Shown here piece after piece: positions 1-6,812 of a stretch of 64,000 nt of DNA; positions within the stretch are counted from its first letter, which is position 1; each line of letters begins with the position of its first letter. Source of the stretch: Mitsuokella jalaludinii DSM 13811 (GTDB lineage: Bacteria > Bacillota > Negativicutes > Selenomonadales > Selenomonadaceae); NCBI RefSeq assembly GCF_000702905.1, contig NZ_JNKR01000002.1, positions 124,001-188,000 of the forward strand. Reading direction: 5' to 3'. Made by a program: the position numbers and the translations under genes. Under the pieces are notes generated by a model. The model made no database searches. It was not told where the DNA came from and was given only the letters and a program-made list of their open reading frames with translations.

Positions 1-445
1 CGATGCGCTTATCCTTGTCGGCATTGTCCTTCTTGAGCTCGTCGGTCCCCTTCGACTGTGCGTCGATGACTTTGGCCATCTGCGTCTTCGTCAGAGCATG
101 GTGGTCCGAGCCGCCCGGGCCGAACTTGACGGTCACGCCCGCATTGAGGCCCACATCGCCATTGCCGAACGAAACGCCGAAGCAGAACAGGCTGTTCTCA
201 TCCGGCTGGTAGAACGCGCCAACCGCGCCTGCATTCGAATTGCGGTAATGGCCGTAGCCAAGCGCGAACTGCGCTTTGTCGTCCGGATCGAATTCCTGTA
301 TCGGATGCAGCGCCGCCAGGGCATTGCTGCCCGCCGCCGCACGGCTGATGTCGTTCTCGATGAGGCGGCTCGTCGTCTTGAGGCCAGTGTCCAGCGCGGA
401 CAAGTTCTGGCCGACGGTATTGTTTTCCTTGATTATGGATTCAAA
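1..445 (-). pseudogene. 5'-truncated trimeric autotransporter: YadA-like anchor fragment
   Basis: Read on the minus strand, this gives a short coiled coil (NTVGQNLSALDTGL...), then a YadA-type anchor with LAALHP, FDPDDK, FALGYGHYRNSNAGAVGAFY and VGLNAGVTVKFG, then a helical tail that runs off the window. It closely matches the anchor of the giant adhesin at 43112-52966, which has LAALHP, FDPDDK, FAVGYGNYRGANAAAVGAFY and NAGISFKFG. A stop (446-448) lies just upstream, and no start codon or ribosome binding site precedes the fragment. Signal peptide, head and stalk are therefore missing. It looks like the remnant of a second adhesin gene or a recombination reservoir. The identity is clear; its inactivity is inferred from the missing start. 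Confidence 0.8.
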
Positions 446-512
446 TCACATGCATCTAACCACGCCCAGAATGGCCAATTGAGTTAGAATTCACTGTCGA
501 CGGTTGGAGAGC

Positions 513-541
513 TTGCGCGTACCTTTCCGCCGTGCTATAAT
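513..541 (+). promoter_or_regulatory. Promoter of putative antitoxin RNA
   Basis: TTGCGC (513-518), a 17-base spacer and a perfect TATAAT (536-541). It faces the small toxin-like gene, so its transcript runs antisense to the 3' end of that gene. The predicted start is near 548. Confidence 0.6.
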
Positions 542-545
542 AGAC

Positions 546-632
546 ATAGAAAAAGAGGCCACCGTAGACGGTTGTCCTCAACTGTTGATCAAAAAGATGA
601 CCGTATAGTTGTGAGCTTGGCGGTCATTTTTT
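546..632 (+). ncRNA. Candidate type I antitoxin RNA (about 85 nt)
   Basis: The RNA would begin near 548 and end at the U-run of the 591-632 hairpin. Its 5' part folds into a hairpin (555-579, GAGG...CCTC with ACCGT/ACGGT inside). Its 3' half is complementary to the last codons and terminator of the small toxin-like gene. A similar element, inverted, lies at 834-860 in the toxin leader. Convergent RNAs that share a bidirectional terminator match the layout of par (Fst) and TxpA/RatA loci. Expression is inferred from promoter and terminator only. Confidence 0.5.
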
Positions 633-730
633 GTGCTTCTGTCTTTCCCGAGAGCGTAGCCCAGAGAAAAGCAAGCAATCGCAAATCCGAGGACATTCAT
701 GACAATGCCATAGAGCGTTCCTTCGTTCAT
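578..730 (-). CDS. Small hydrophobic peptide, candidate type I toxin (50 aa)
   Basis: The 50-residue peptide starts MNEGTLYGIVMN, has one hydrophobic segment at about residues 7-28 (YGIVMNVLGFAIACFSLGYA) and then a charged tail (KDRSTKNDR). The start at 730 is preferred because AAGGAGG lies about 8 bases upstream; an in-frame ATG at 736 sits too close to it. The last codons overlap a bidirectional terminator, and an antisense promoter faces the gene. Size, single transmembrane segment, basic tail and convergent architecture resemble Fst/TxpA/Hol-Tox-like type I toxins. No family motif is certain, and toxicity is inferred from layout. Confidence 0.5.
   Translation of the reverse strand: MNEGTLYGIVMNVLGFAIACFSLGYALGKDRSTKNDRQAHNYTVIFLINS
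591..632. terminator. Bidirectional terminator between toxin and antitoxin RNAs
   Basis: AAAAAGATGACCG (591-603) pairs with CGGTCATTTTTT (621-632), leaving a 17-base loop. There is a T-run at the 3' side on both strands, so it can end the plus-strand antitoxin RNA and the minus-strand toxin mRNA. Confidence 0.75.
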
Positions 731-860
731 GCGCATCCCCTCCTTCCAGTTGAGATCTGCCGCAAAGCAACAGTCCGCTGTGGAGGGCGTACAAAAATCC
801 CTCCATCGTCAAACATCAAAGTAATCTGATAGAGAGGACAACCGCCTACCGTTGGTGGCC

Positions 861-890
861 ATCGGGAGCAAGCATGCTCCCGATTCTTTT
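861..890 (+). terminator. Strong hairpin with T-rich tail; also 5' hairpin of toxin mRNA
   Basis: ATCGGGAGCA (861-870) pairs perfectly with TGCTCCCGAT (875-884), followed by TCTTTTATTAT on the plus strand. It would stop any read-through of the antitoxin RNA. On the minus strand it lies just after the predicted start of the toxin mRNA, where it could act as a stabilising 5' stem-loop. Confidence 0.6.
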
Positions 891-919
891 ATTATAGCAT
901 ACGATTTCGGCAAAGAGAA
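891..919 (-). promoter_or_regulatory. Promoter of putative toxin mRNA
   Basis: Minus strand: perfect TATAAT (896-891), 17-base spacer, weak -35 TTCTCT (919-914). It gives a leader of about 150 bases before the small hydrophobic ORF, containing the 861-884 stem-loop and the 834-860 repeat. Confidence 0.45.
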
Positions 920-1110
920 TGCATCATCAACAACATCAAGAGCTACAGCATCTTCGTCCAGAAGGTCCGCGATGGCCTGCAAAACGGGCTCGAACTCAGG
1001 ACGGCTATCCGTCAGGCCATCACTTACCTGTAAGCGTCATCACCGATTCTACCAGCCTCTCACTCGAAGAAGTCCGCAAGATTGCCAGGGATAACGGGCT
1101 GGCTTTCTGA
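902..1110 (+). pseudogene. Remnant of Rpn/PD-(D/E)XK nuclease family transposase (C-terminal end)
   Basis: Two fragments in different frames can be read. 902-1033 gives IINNIKSYSIFVQKVRDGLQ and ELRTAIRQAITYL before a stop. 1036-1110 gives VITDSTSLSLEEVRKIARDN and ends GLAF. The spacing and the SLEEV-type ending resemble the C-terminal part of Rpn-family recombination-promoting nucleases/putative transposases. The nuclease domain is absent. The assignment rests on weak pattern resemblance. Confidence 0.3.
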
Positions 1111-1138
1111 CAGAGCGCAACGGTGAACAACGAATGCA

Positions 1139-1183
1139 TAAAAAATCAAGAGGCATAGGAGCCGCAACTCCTATGCCTCTTGT
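1139..1183 (-). terminator. Terminator of the 138-aa hypothetical gene
   Basis: A 14-bp perfect stem (AAGAGGCATAGGAG at 1148-1161 with its complement at 1168-1181) is followed on the minus strand by GATTTTTTATG. It lies about 30 bases after the stop at 1212. Confidence 0.8.
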
Positions 1184-1211
1184 TGTACTTGTAACAAAAT
1201 CTCTTGCTGTG

Positions 1212-1628
1212 TCAGGGAATGGAGCGGAAATGAACGGAGATGACGTTTCCCATGGGGGGCTGCTCGTCCTGTTTCTTCCCGGTTGCCTGGATCCGGCGCA
1301 GATGTTTCACATTGTGTCCTATCTTGCCCGGACGCTCTTTTTTCTGCAGCAGTTCGAGCATGTTGAGCTGCTGCAGGACGCTCTTGAGTGTGCCGCTCTT
1401 CCTCGCCCGGCGGATTTTCTGCGCGAGCAGGATGAGGACGGCGTCTTCGACTTTGGCAAGGTTCGCATTGTGCTGCGGGCCAAGGCCGAGTTCTTCTGCC
1501 ATTCCGATTTTCCTGAGGTAATCTGCGAGGCTGCCGCGCGCAAAAGCGAACGCCATCCTCTCGTGAAGACGGACTGCTGCACGTACCATGATTCCGTCCA
1601 ACCTCACATCAAAATCAGTATGTCTCAT
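1212..1628 (-). CDS. Hypothetical basic protein, 138 aa
   Basis: I do not recognise this protein. From MRHTDFDVRLDGIMVRAAV it is rich in Arg/Lys and helix-forming residues (KIRRARKSGTLKSVLQQLNM, LLQKKERPGKIGHNVKHLRR), with no signal peptide or membrane segment. The start at 1628 has AAGGG about 10 bases upstream; longer in-frame starts lack a site. Support for a real gene comes from the ribosome binding site, a strong terminator after the stop and an inverted repeat in its leader. It is monocistronic. The basic C-terminal half would suit nucleic acid binding, but that is speculation. Confidence 0.5.
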   Translation of the reverse strand: MRHTDFDVRLDGIMVRAAVRLHERMAFAFARGSLADYLRKIGMAEELGLGPQHNANLAKVEDAVLILLAQKIRRARKSGTLKSVLQQLNMLELLQKKERPGKIGHNVKHLRRIQATGKKQDEQPPMGNVISVHFRSIP

Positions 1629-1675
1629 AGGAACACACCCTTTCTGATGAATCAGAATCATCGTTTTGCTTGTCC

Positions 1676-1700
1676 TGCCAGAAGGAGTTGCCTTCTGGCA
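1676..1700. promoter_or_regulatory. Perfect inverted repeat upstream of hypothetical gene
   Basis: TGCCAGAAGG (1676-1685) and CCTTCTGGCA (1691-1700) are separated by 5 bases and lie about 50 bases before the start at 1628. It could be an operator or an mRNA hairpin; there is no T-run. Confidence 0.4.
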
Positions 1701-1735
1701 ATTCTTTCCTACGCTCTTATTTCGCGGCAAACAAG

Positions 1736-1804
1736 AAAAATCCTGCCGGAATGCGGTGCTTTCGGCAGGATTTTTTATATAAGAAAGGACCCCTTGCGGG
1801 GCCC
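1736..1804 (-). terminator. Tandem terminators after amtB-glnK
   Basis: Read on the minus strand after glnK, the first hairpin (GGGCCCC/GGGGTCC, 1787-1804) is followed by TTTCTTATAT. A second long stem (TCCTGCCG/CGGCAGGA, within 1736-1776) has A/T runs on both sides, so it can also act on the plus strand. Confidence 0.75.
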
Positions 1805-1867
1805 TCCATTTGGGGATACATCAAATCTATGGGGTTATGAGGATTCGAGTTATATGTTCAGGATACC

Positions 1868-2224
1868 TTATTTGGTGTCCATGATGGCTTCCGGGCCGCG
1901 ATCGCCGGTGCGGATGCGGACGGCATCGGTGAGCTCGTAGACGAAGATCTTGCCATCGCCGATGTTGCCTGTGCGCACGGCTTTCTGTGCAACTTCGAGC
2001 ACGCGCTCGACCGGAATCTCACAGACGACGGTCTCGAGCTTGATCTTCGGGACGAGGTTGATGTCGTATTCCTTGCCGCGGTAGACTTCCGTGTGGCCTT
2101 TCGACAGGCCGCAGCCGAACACCTGGCTGACGGTCATGCCGAGCACGCCGATATCGTTGAGTGCCTGCTTGAGTTCTTCGAGCTTGCTGGCACGTGTGAT
2201 GATTTCTACTTTCGTGATCTTCAT
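1868..2224 (-). CDS. glnK: P-II family nitrogen regulatory protein GlnK/GlnB
   Basis: This 118-aa protein has the usual P-II length. It starts MKITKVEIITR and carries the T-loop sequence GHTEVYRGKEYDINLVPKIK, with the tyrosine (YRGKEY) that is uridylylated in proteobacterial P-II proteins. It also has the C-terminal IGDGKIFVYEL and VRIRTGDRG signatures. P-II trimers sense 2-oxoglutarate and ADP/ATP and block the AmtB channel by inserting T-loops. The gene follows amtB by 7 bases in the same operon, which favours GlnK as the name. Whether the tyrosine is modified in this lineage cannot be told here. Confidence 0.93.
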   Translation of the reverse strand: MKITKVEIITRASKLEELKQALNDIGVLGMTVSQVFGCGLSKGHTEVYRGKEYDINLVPKIKLETVVCEIPVERVLEVAQKAVRTGNIGDGKIFVYELTDAVRIRTGDRGPEAIMDTK

Positions 2225-2231
2225 AGCTGCC

Positions 2232-3533
2232 TCACTCTTTCTGCGTACTTAGAATCGTGTTTGCGAGCATCTCGCTGGAGTTCTCGAGGGATGCAATCGG
2301 GCTGCCGGCCATCATGGCGCTGGCATAGCCGCGCTCGCCGTGCTCGACGACATCGAGCCCTGCGATTTCTTCCGTCTCGTCTGCGCGGACCTTCATGAAG
2401 TGGCTGACAATCTTGAATAGGATGTACGTACCGACAATGGCAAGAGCATAAGCAACGATAACCGAAACGACCTGAGCGAAGAGCAGGTGCGTTTCGCCGT
2501 AGAAGAGGCCGTCAGCACCGGCCGGGTTGACTTCCGTCGTAGCCCAGAGGCCCGTTGCGATGGAGCCCCAGGTACCGCCGATGCCGTGAACACCAAAGGC
2601 ATCGAGCGAATCATCGTAGCCGAGCTTCTCTTTGAGGACAGCGACGGCGAGGTAGCAGACAATACCACCGATAAAACCAATGGCGAGCGCCGGCATCGGC
2701 TTTACAAAGCCGGCAGCTGGCGTGATGGCAACGAGGCCGGCGATGCAGCCGGAAGCCGCGCCGAGGATGGTTGGCTTGCCGTTGCGGTACCACTCAACGA
2801 GTACCCAGGAGACCGTTGCAGCAGCAGCTGCTGCCTGCGTCGTGACGAATGCGTTGGCGGCGAGGCCGTTTGCGCCGAGAGCCGAGCCGGCGTTGAAGCC
2901 GAACCAGCCGAACCAGAGGAGTGCTGCGCCGAGAACCGTCATCGGCAGGTTGTGCGGAATCATGGCGAACTGGCCGTAGCCGCGGCGCGTGCCGAGCAAG
3001 ATGCAGATCGTCAGGCCGGACACACCGGAAAGGATGTGGATGACGAGGCCGCCGGCGAAGTCAAGCGCGCCGAGCTCTGCGAGGAAGCCGCCGCCCCATA
3101 CCCAGTGAGCCATCGGGTTGTAGATGAAGATGGCCCAGAGCAGGATCAGGACAGCAAAGGCTGCGAAGCGCATGCGCTCTGCGAACGCGCCCGTGATGAG
3201 GGCCGGCGTGATGACGGCGAACATGCACTGGAAGGCGACGAAGGCGAGCTCCGGGATCGTGCCGTTCTCGAGGACGTTGAGGCCGACACCGGCAAGGCCG
3301 ACCTTGTCGAGGCTGCCGATGAAGCCGCCGATGTCCGTGCCGAACGTCATGGCATAGCCGAGGATGACCCACTCAACGGAGATCATCGCGATGATGAAGA
3401 AACTCTGCATGATGGTCGTCAGGACGTTCTTGCTGCGGACCATGCCGCCGTAGAAGAACGCGAGACCAGGTGTCATTACAAAGACCAGGGCTGCACTGAT
3501 GAGCACCCAGGCCGTATCGCCAGTGTCAATCAT
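2232..3533 (-). CDS. amtB: Ammonium transporter AmtB
   Basis: A 433-aa inner-membrane Amt/Rh channel. Visible marks are the N-terminal MTPGLAFFYGGMVRSKN, the DFAGGLVIHILSGVSGL segment with the first pore histidine, and LDAFGVHGIGGTWG with the second. About eleven hydrophobic segments follow one another. The start at 3533 has GGAAAGG upstream. There is no cleavable signal peptide of E. coli type; the protein begins almost directly with the first membrane helix. It is the first gene of an operon with glnK, behind a leader of about 280 bases with strong hairpins, so expression is probably controlled after transcription starts. Confidence 0.95.
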   Translation of the reverse strand: MIDTGDTAWVLISAALVFVMTPGLAFFYGGMVRSKNVLTTIMQSFFIIAMISVEWVILGYAMTFGTDIGGFIGSLDKVGLAGVGLNVLENGTIPELAFVAFQCMFAVITPALITGAFAERMRFAAFAVLILLWAIFIYNPMAHWVWGGGFLAELGALDFAGGLVIHILSGVSGLTICILLGTRRGYGQFAMIPHNLPMTVLGAALLWFGWFGFNAGSALGANGLAANAFVTTQAAAAAATVSWVLVEWYRNGKPTILGAASGCIAGLVAITPAAGFVKPMPALAIGFIGGIVCYLAVAVLKEKLGYDDSLDAFGVHGIGGTWGSIATGLWATTEVNPAGADGLFYGETHLLFAQVVSVIVAYALAIVGTYILFKIVSHFMKVRADETEEIAGLDVVEHGERGYASAMMAGSPIASLENSSEMLANTILSTQKE

Positions 3534-3812
3534 AAGAATCCATTCCTTTCCATTAGCTCAAAAAGATTGCAACGCTTGGAAAATATAATAGCTTTTTCCG
3601 TTCCATTCACCCGCCGCTGAATCAGGGCCAAATGCAAAAGGCGTCCAGCGGCATGAGCCTCGATGAGGTTTCTCATGCCCGCCGGACGCCTTTGTCCATT
3701 CCTGGCCGCTGTTTGTTTTGGGGATTTCAACGGAAAGTGTACCAGCCAGTGAACAGGAAAGCCCCGAAGAATCCGGTACCTGATTCTTCGGGGCTCCATT
3801 GCCTCTTGCTGA
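3534..3812 (-). promoter_or_regulatory. Long structured leader of amtB-glnK
   Basis: From the predicted start near 3812, the RNA first forms a perfect 13-bp hairpin (3761-3773 with 3782-3794). It then forms a long stem at 3636-3693 (AAAAGGCGTCC with GGACGCCTTT, continued inward by GCATGAG/CTCATGC), followed by TTTTGCATTTGG. The second hairpin could act as a conditional terminator. A second TATTAT at about 3583-3588 could be an additional start. I do not match it to a known riboswitch or a classical ANTAR target. Confidence 0.5.
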
Positions 3813-3819
3813 TGTCTCT

Positions 3820-3848
3820 ATAATAGCAGGGTCACCTGCATTCGTCAA
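3820..3848 (-). promoter_or_regulatory. Promoter of amtB-glnK
   Basis: Minus strand TTGACG (3848-3843), 17-base spacer, TATTAT (3825-3820). It is close to the sigma-A consensus. Confidence 0.75.
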
Positions 3849-3893
3849 CAACAAATTTACATGTATACAGTATTTCGTTCTGAGCCACCCTGC

Positions 3894-4151
3894 TCAGTCC
3901 GACAGAAGTCCATGCTTCTTGACGATGAGGTCGTACGTGCCGTCCTCGCGCTTCTTGACGGAGAGGACCTTGTGGTCCTCGTCCTTGAGGCTGCGCGGCA
4001 CATTCTGGATCGGCTCGCCGTCATTGAGGTGCACGGCAAGCGTCTGGCCGTCCTCGAGATCTTCGAGGGCTAGCTTGACTTTGACAAAGGTGATGGGGCA
4101 GACGACATCCGTGATGTCGATCGTGCCGTCGGTCTTCATTGCTTCACTCAT
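3894..4151 (-). CDS. TusA/SirA-like sulfur carrier protein
   Basis: An 85-aa protein of the TusA/YedF fold: DITDVVCPITFVKVKLALED holds the conserved cysteine-proline at the start of the first helix. The usual CPxP is CPIT here. Such proteins pass persulfide sulfur between enzymes. Its ATG overlaps the stop of the upstream siroheme protein gene (ATGA), so the two are translationally coupled. This suggests it takes part in handling the sulfide made there. The C-terminal half (DEDHKVLSVKKREDGTYDL) is typical in length. The exact partner is unknown. Confidence 0.8.
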   Translation of the reverse strand: MSEAMKTDGTIDITDVVCPITFVKVKLALEDLEDGQTLAVHLNDGEPIQNVPRSLKDEDHKVLSVKKREDGTYDLIVKKHGLLSD

Positions 4152-5008
4152 AATACTTTATTGACCTCCTCTTCCAGCTTGTCCCAGCCGACGCGGTCCA
4201 GGCAGTTGGCAAAGCGCTCGCTCGGCTTCGCGTACTTCTCAAAGAAAGCCAGCGTCGTGTCGACGAGTTCGTAGAGTTTCTCCTCTTCAAAGACGATCGG
4301 CAGGAAATGGCGGCCAATCGCGATGCGGTTGCCGTAGAGGCCGCCGAACGAGATGACGAAGCCGGCCTTGCCCTGCCAGGCGTCCGTCGGGCAGCTCTTG
4401 ATGCACTTGCCACAGTAGACGCACTTCGACTCGTCGAGCACGACCTTGCCCTCGTCTGCCTTGACCGTGATGGCCTTCTCGGGGCAAACAGCTTCGCAGA
4501 CGCCGCAGAACGTGCAGGAATCGGACGACCATTTCGGCTCGACGCCGCCCTTGACGCCGAAGTCGTTCTCCTCGGCCTTGAGGCAGTTGTTGTGGCAGCC
4601 AGTGAAGCCGAACTTGAACTTGTGCGGCAGCTCGCGGCCACCGTAGCGCTTGTCGAACTCCTGCGCGAGGTGCTGCGTGTCGATGAGGCCCGAGGCGCAG
4701 ACGGCGCAGCCCTGGCAGGCCGTGATCGTGCGCACGCGCGGCCCGCAGACGCCGACGGAGGCGCCGCCCTCGTGCAGGGCTTTCTTGACGGCGTCGATAT
4801 CCTCGAGGCGGATGAAGGGAATCTCGATGCCCTGGCGTGAGGTCAGGTGCACGTAGCCCTTGCCGTACTGCTCCGCGACTTTCTGCACGGTGCCGAGCTG
4901 GGCCGCGGTGAAGTGGCCGCCGACGGACTTCAGGCGCATCGAGAAATGGTCTTTCTGGCGCTGGCGCATGAAGCCGCCTTTTTTGAGCTCTTTATAATCA
5001 ACTGCCAT
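4148..5008 (-). CDS. AsrC-like siroheme sulfite reductase with two 4Fe-4S ferredoxin motifs
   Basis: A 286-aa cytosolic protein. The N-terminal part is a nitrite/sulfite reductase ferredoxin-like domain (GHFTAAQLGTVQKVAEQYG, HLTSRQGIEIPFI). The siroheme/4Fe-4S ligands follow as TACQGCAVC (C-x5-C) and TGCHNNC (C-x3-C). Two ferredoxin motifs come next: CTFCGVCEAVCP and CVYCGKCIKSCP. This order matches the small siroheme subunit AsrC and related stand-alone proteins that reduce sulfite to sulfide. The start at 5008 (MAVDYKELKKGG) has a strong AGGAGG; a further upstream ATG has none. It sits downstream of the carrier/E1/protease genes across a palindromic repeat and is coupled to the TusA-like gene. 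Nitrite as substrate is possible but less likely in this setting. Confidence 0.8.
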   Translation of the reverse strand: MAVDYKELKKGGFMRQRQKDHFSMRLKSVGGHFTAAQLGTVQKVAEQYGKGYVHLTSRQGIEIPFIRLEDIDAVKKALHEGGASVGVCGPRVRTITACQGCAVCASGLIDTQHLAQEFDKRYGGRELPHKFKFGFTGCHNNCLKAEENDFGVKGGVEPKWSSDSCTFCGVCEAVCPEKAITVKADEGKVVLDESKCVYCGKCIKSCPTDAWQGKAGFVISFGGLYGNRIAIGRHFLPIVFEEEKLYELVDTTLAFFEKYAKPSERFANCLDRVGWDKLEEEVNKVL

Positions 5009-5084
5009 GGGAATTCCTCCTAAGATATACATACATTATGATTGCTAGATGAGATAGATAGTAGATAGATGACGTTCTCATCAA

Positions 5085-5282
5085 TGAGGGAAGACGGGAG
5101 GGGCTGGCCCGGCGCTGCGCGTGACGGTCTGCTAAACCTGTTTTTTGCCTTTTATGGCAGCCTTGCCAAGGAGCTAAACGCGCTCCGCTTGGACGACGCT
5201 CCTTGGCAAGGATTCTGGTCGGCAAAAAACCGGTTCTTCACGCAGACCGTCAAAGCTCCGCTAAGGGCCAGCCCCTCCCTCA
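5085..5282. repeat. Palindromic repeat element A
   Basis: A near-200-bp nested inverted repeat in the gap between the protease and siroheme genes. Outer arms: GGGAGGGGCTGGCCC (5096-5110) with its complement (5265-5279). Then TGACGGTCTGC (5122-5132) with 5242-5252, a TTTTTTGCC arm with 5221-5230, and CCTTGCCAAGGAGC (5161-5174) with 5198-5211. It shares the GCTCCGCTAA...GGCCAGCCC wording with the other copies but is the most divergent. Confidence 0.75.
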
Positions 5283-5335
5283 CTTCCTGAGATGCTCGAG
5301 GCGTTCCTCTCAGCTCATCGCCGATGAAGAGAAAA

Positions 5336-5755
5336 TCAGCGGATGCGCAAGTCCTCTTTGCTCACGTCGGTCCGTTTCTCAATGTGGAAACTGTTCAAAA
5401 CGGGTTCGCCGCCGTTGAGGGAGAGGATGAAGTAGCTCGCGCGGCTGTCGTAGGCGAGGCGCTTGTCTTCTTCGCTCGGGCGGGAGGGGGATGCGGGGTG
5501 GCTGTGCCAGTTGCCGAGGAGCTCGAGTCCTTGGGCGCGCAGCTCCTTGACTGCGGCGAACTGCTCCTTCGGGTCGAGGGAGAAATGTTCTTCGCTGTGA
5601 TCGGTGTTCGTCAGGAAGAAGACTTTCTCCACGAATTTCTCGCCGGTCGCTTCGTCGATGCGGCCGCCAATCAGGCCGCAGTCCTCGACGGGCGCGGTCT
5701 TGCGCGCGTGCTGCACCATTGCGAGATAGTCCGCCAGTTTCAGATGAATGATCAT
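5336..5755 (-). CDS. JAMM/MPN metalloprotease (HcyD/QbsD-like)
   Basis: A 139-aa Mov34/MPN protein starting MIIHLKLADYLAMVQHARKT. The JAMM zinc site is complete: the glutamate in EDCGLIGG, then NWHSHPASPSRPSEEDKRLA with H-x-H-P, S and D. Small bacterial JAMM enzymes next to a ThiF-type E1 and a ubiquitin-like carrier (QbsD, Mec+, HcyD) cut residues off the carrier C-terminus to expose the diglycine, or release the product. The adjacent carrier ends GGGAR, which fits the first role. The start at 5755 was chosen because the frame upstream lies inside the E1 gene. The gene is in an operon with the E1, 11 bases apart. Confidence 0.88.
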   Translation of the reverse strand: MIIHLKLADYLAMVQHARKTAPVEDCGLIGGRIDEATGEKFVEKVFFLTNTDHSEEHFSLDPKEQFAAVKELRAQGLELLGNWHSHPASPSRPSEEDKRLAYDSRASYFILSLNGGEPVLNSFHIEKRTDVSKEDLRIR

Positions 5756-5766
5756 GCTCTCCCCCC

Positions 5767-6585
5767 TCAGTGATGACGCAGGTCGCAGGCCGGCTGCTCG
5801 TAGTCGATGAGCTCGGTGATTGTCGGGTGATCGCTGCAGATGCCGCAGTTCGGGTTGCGCGGGATCTTGATCTTGCGGAAGGTCATCGTCAGGGCGTCGT
5901 ACGTCAGGAGATAGCCCGTCAGGAGGTCGCCGATGCCGAGGATGTACTTGAGTGCTTCCGTCGCCTGCAGCGTGCCGATGACGCCGCCCATGACACCGAG
6001 CACACCGGCCTGACGGCAGGTTGGCACAGCGTCTTTCGGCGGCATTGTCGGGAAGACGCAGCGGTAGCACGGGCCCTTGCCCGGCACGTACGTCATGAGC
6101 TGGCCCTGGAAGCGGATGATACCTGCGTGCGAGAACGGCTTCTTCTCGAAGACGCACGCATCGTTGATCAGGAACTTCGCCGGGAAGTTATCGGTGCCGT
6201 CGATGATGAAGTCGTAGTCCTGGTCGCGGATGATGTCGCGGATGTTCTTCGACGTCACCATCTCGTTGTAGGTATGGACCTCGACGTCCGAGTTCATCGC
6301 CGCGATCGTCTCCTGACCCGACTGGACCTTGGCCTTGCCGACATCCTTCGTCTGGTGGATGATCTGGCGCTGCAGGTTCGAGAGGTCGACGACATCGAAG
6401 TCGACGAGGCCGATCGTGCCGACGCCGGCCGCTGCGAGGTACATCGCAGCCGGTGCGCCGAGGCCGCCCGTGCCGATCACGAGCACCTTGCCGCCGAGCA
6501 GTTTCTCCTGCCCCTTGCCGCCGACCTTGTCGAGGATGATGTGGCGCGAATAGCGTTCAATCTGTTCATTCGTCAAAGAGCTCAT
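5767..6585 (-). CDS. ThiF/MoeB/HesA-family adenylyltransferase (HcyF-like E1)
   Basis: A 272-aa E1-like enzyme that adenylates the C-terminal glycine of a sulfur carrier. Visible marks: ERYSRHIIL at the N-terminus, the nucleotide loop VIGTGGLGAPAAMYLAAAGVG, the acceptor region DFDVVDLSNLQRQI, and paired zinc cysteines CYRC and CGIC. The VPTCRQAGVLGVMGG segment holds the cysteine at the catalytic position. No rhodanese domain is present, as in MoeB/ThiF-short forms. The ATG overlaps the stop of the carrier gene (ATGA), which makes that protein the likely substrate. It could also serve ThiS, since no other thiF is in the nearby thiazole operon. Confidence 0.88.
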   Translation of the reverse strand: MSSLTNEQIERYSRHIILDKVGGKGQEKLLGGKVLVIGTGGLGAPAAMYLAAAGVGTIGLVDFDVVDLSNLQRQIIHQTKDVGKAKVQSGQETIAAMNSDVEVHTYNEMVTSKNIRDIIRDQDYDFIIDGTDNFPAKFLINDACVFEKKPFSHAGIIRFQGQLMTYVPGKGPCYRCVFPTMPPKDAVPTCRQAGVLGVMGGVIGTLQATEALKYILGIGDLLTGYLLTYDALTMTFRKIKIPRNPNCGICSDHPTITELIDYEQPACDLRHH

Positions 6586-6791
6586 CTTGCGCCGCCTCCC
6601 ATGAAATAGAGGAATTCCACCTTGTCGCCGTCCTTGACGAACGTCGACTCAAAGCCCGAGTGATCGACGAACTCACCGTTGAGCTCCACCGTCACGTAGT
6701 CCGGCTGCTCCGCCTTGGCGACGACGAGCAGGTCCTTGAGGTTGATGGACTTCTCGATGGTCAGTTCTTTGCCGTTTACTGTCAGTTTCAT
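6582..6791 (-). CDS. Ubiquitin-like sulfur carrier protein with C-terminal extension (HcyS/ThiS-like)
   Basis: A 69-aa beta-grasp protein: MKLTVNGKELTIEKSINLKD at the start and KDGDKVEFLYFMGGGAR at the end. ThiS and MoaD normally end in GG; here two residues (Ala-Arg) follow the glycines. A JAMM protease and an E1 lie in the same operon, so the extension is probably trimmed before adenylation, as known for HcyS, QbsE and CysO-type systems. The start at 6791 has GGAGGG at good spacing; the open frame further upstream runs through an attenuator hairpin and is not coding. The pathway served (homocysteine, cysteine or another thiol) is inferred. Confidence 0.85.
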   Translation of the reverse strand: MKLTVNGKELTIEKSINLKDLLVVAKAEQPDYVTVELNGEFVDHSGFESTFVKDGDKVEFLYFMGGGAR

Positions 6792-6812
6792 GTAAAATCC
6801 CTCCATAATACC

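Noticed and set aside
1134-1940. A 268-codon plus-strand frame across the hypothetical gene and glnK end
   Set aside because: It runs through two terminators, has no ribosome binding site and is antisense to better supported genes.
3534-3812. Classical ANTAR target in the amtB leader
   Set aside because: Two hairpins are present, but neither has the six-base loop with conserved A and G expected for ANTAR binding.
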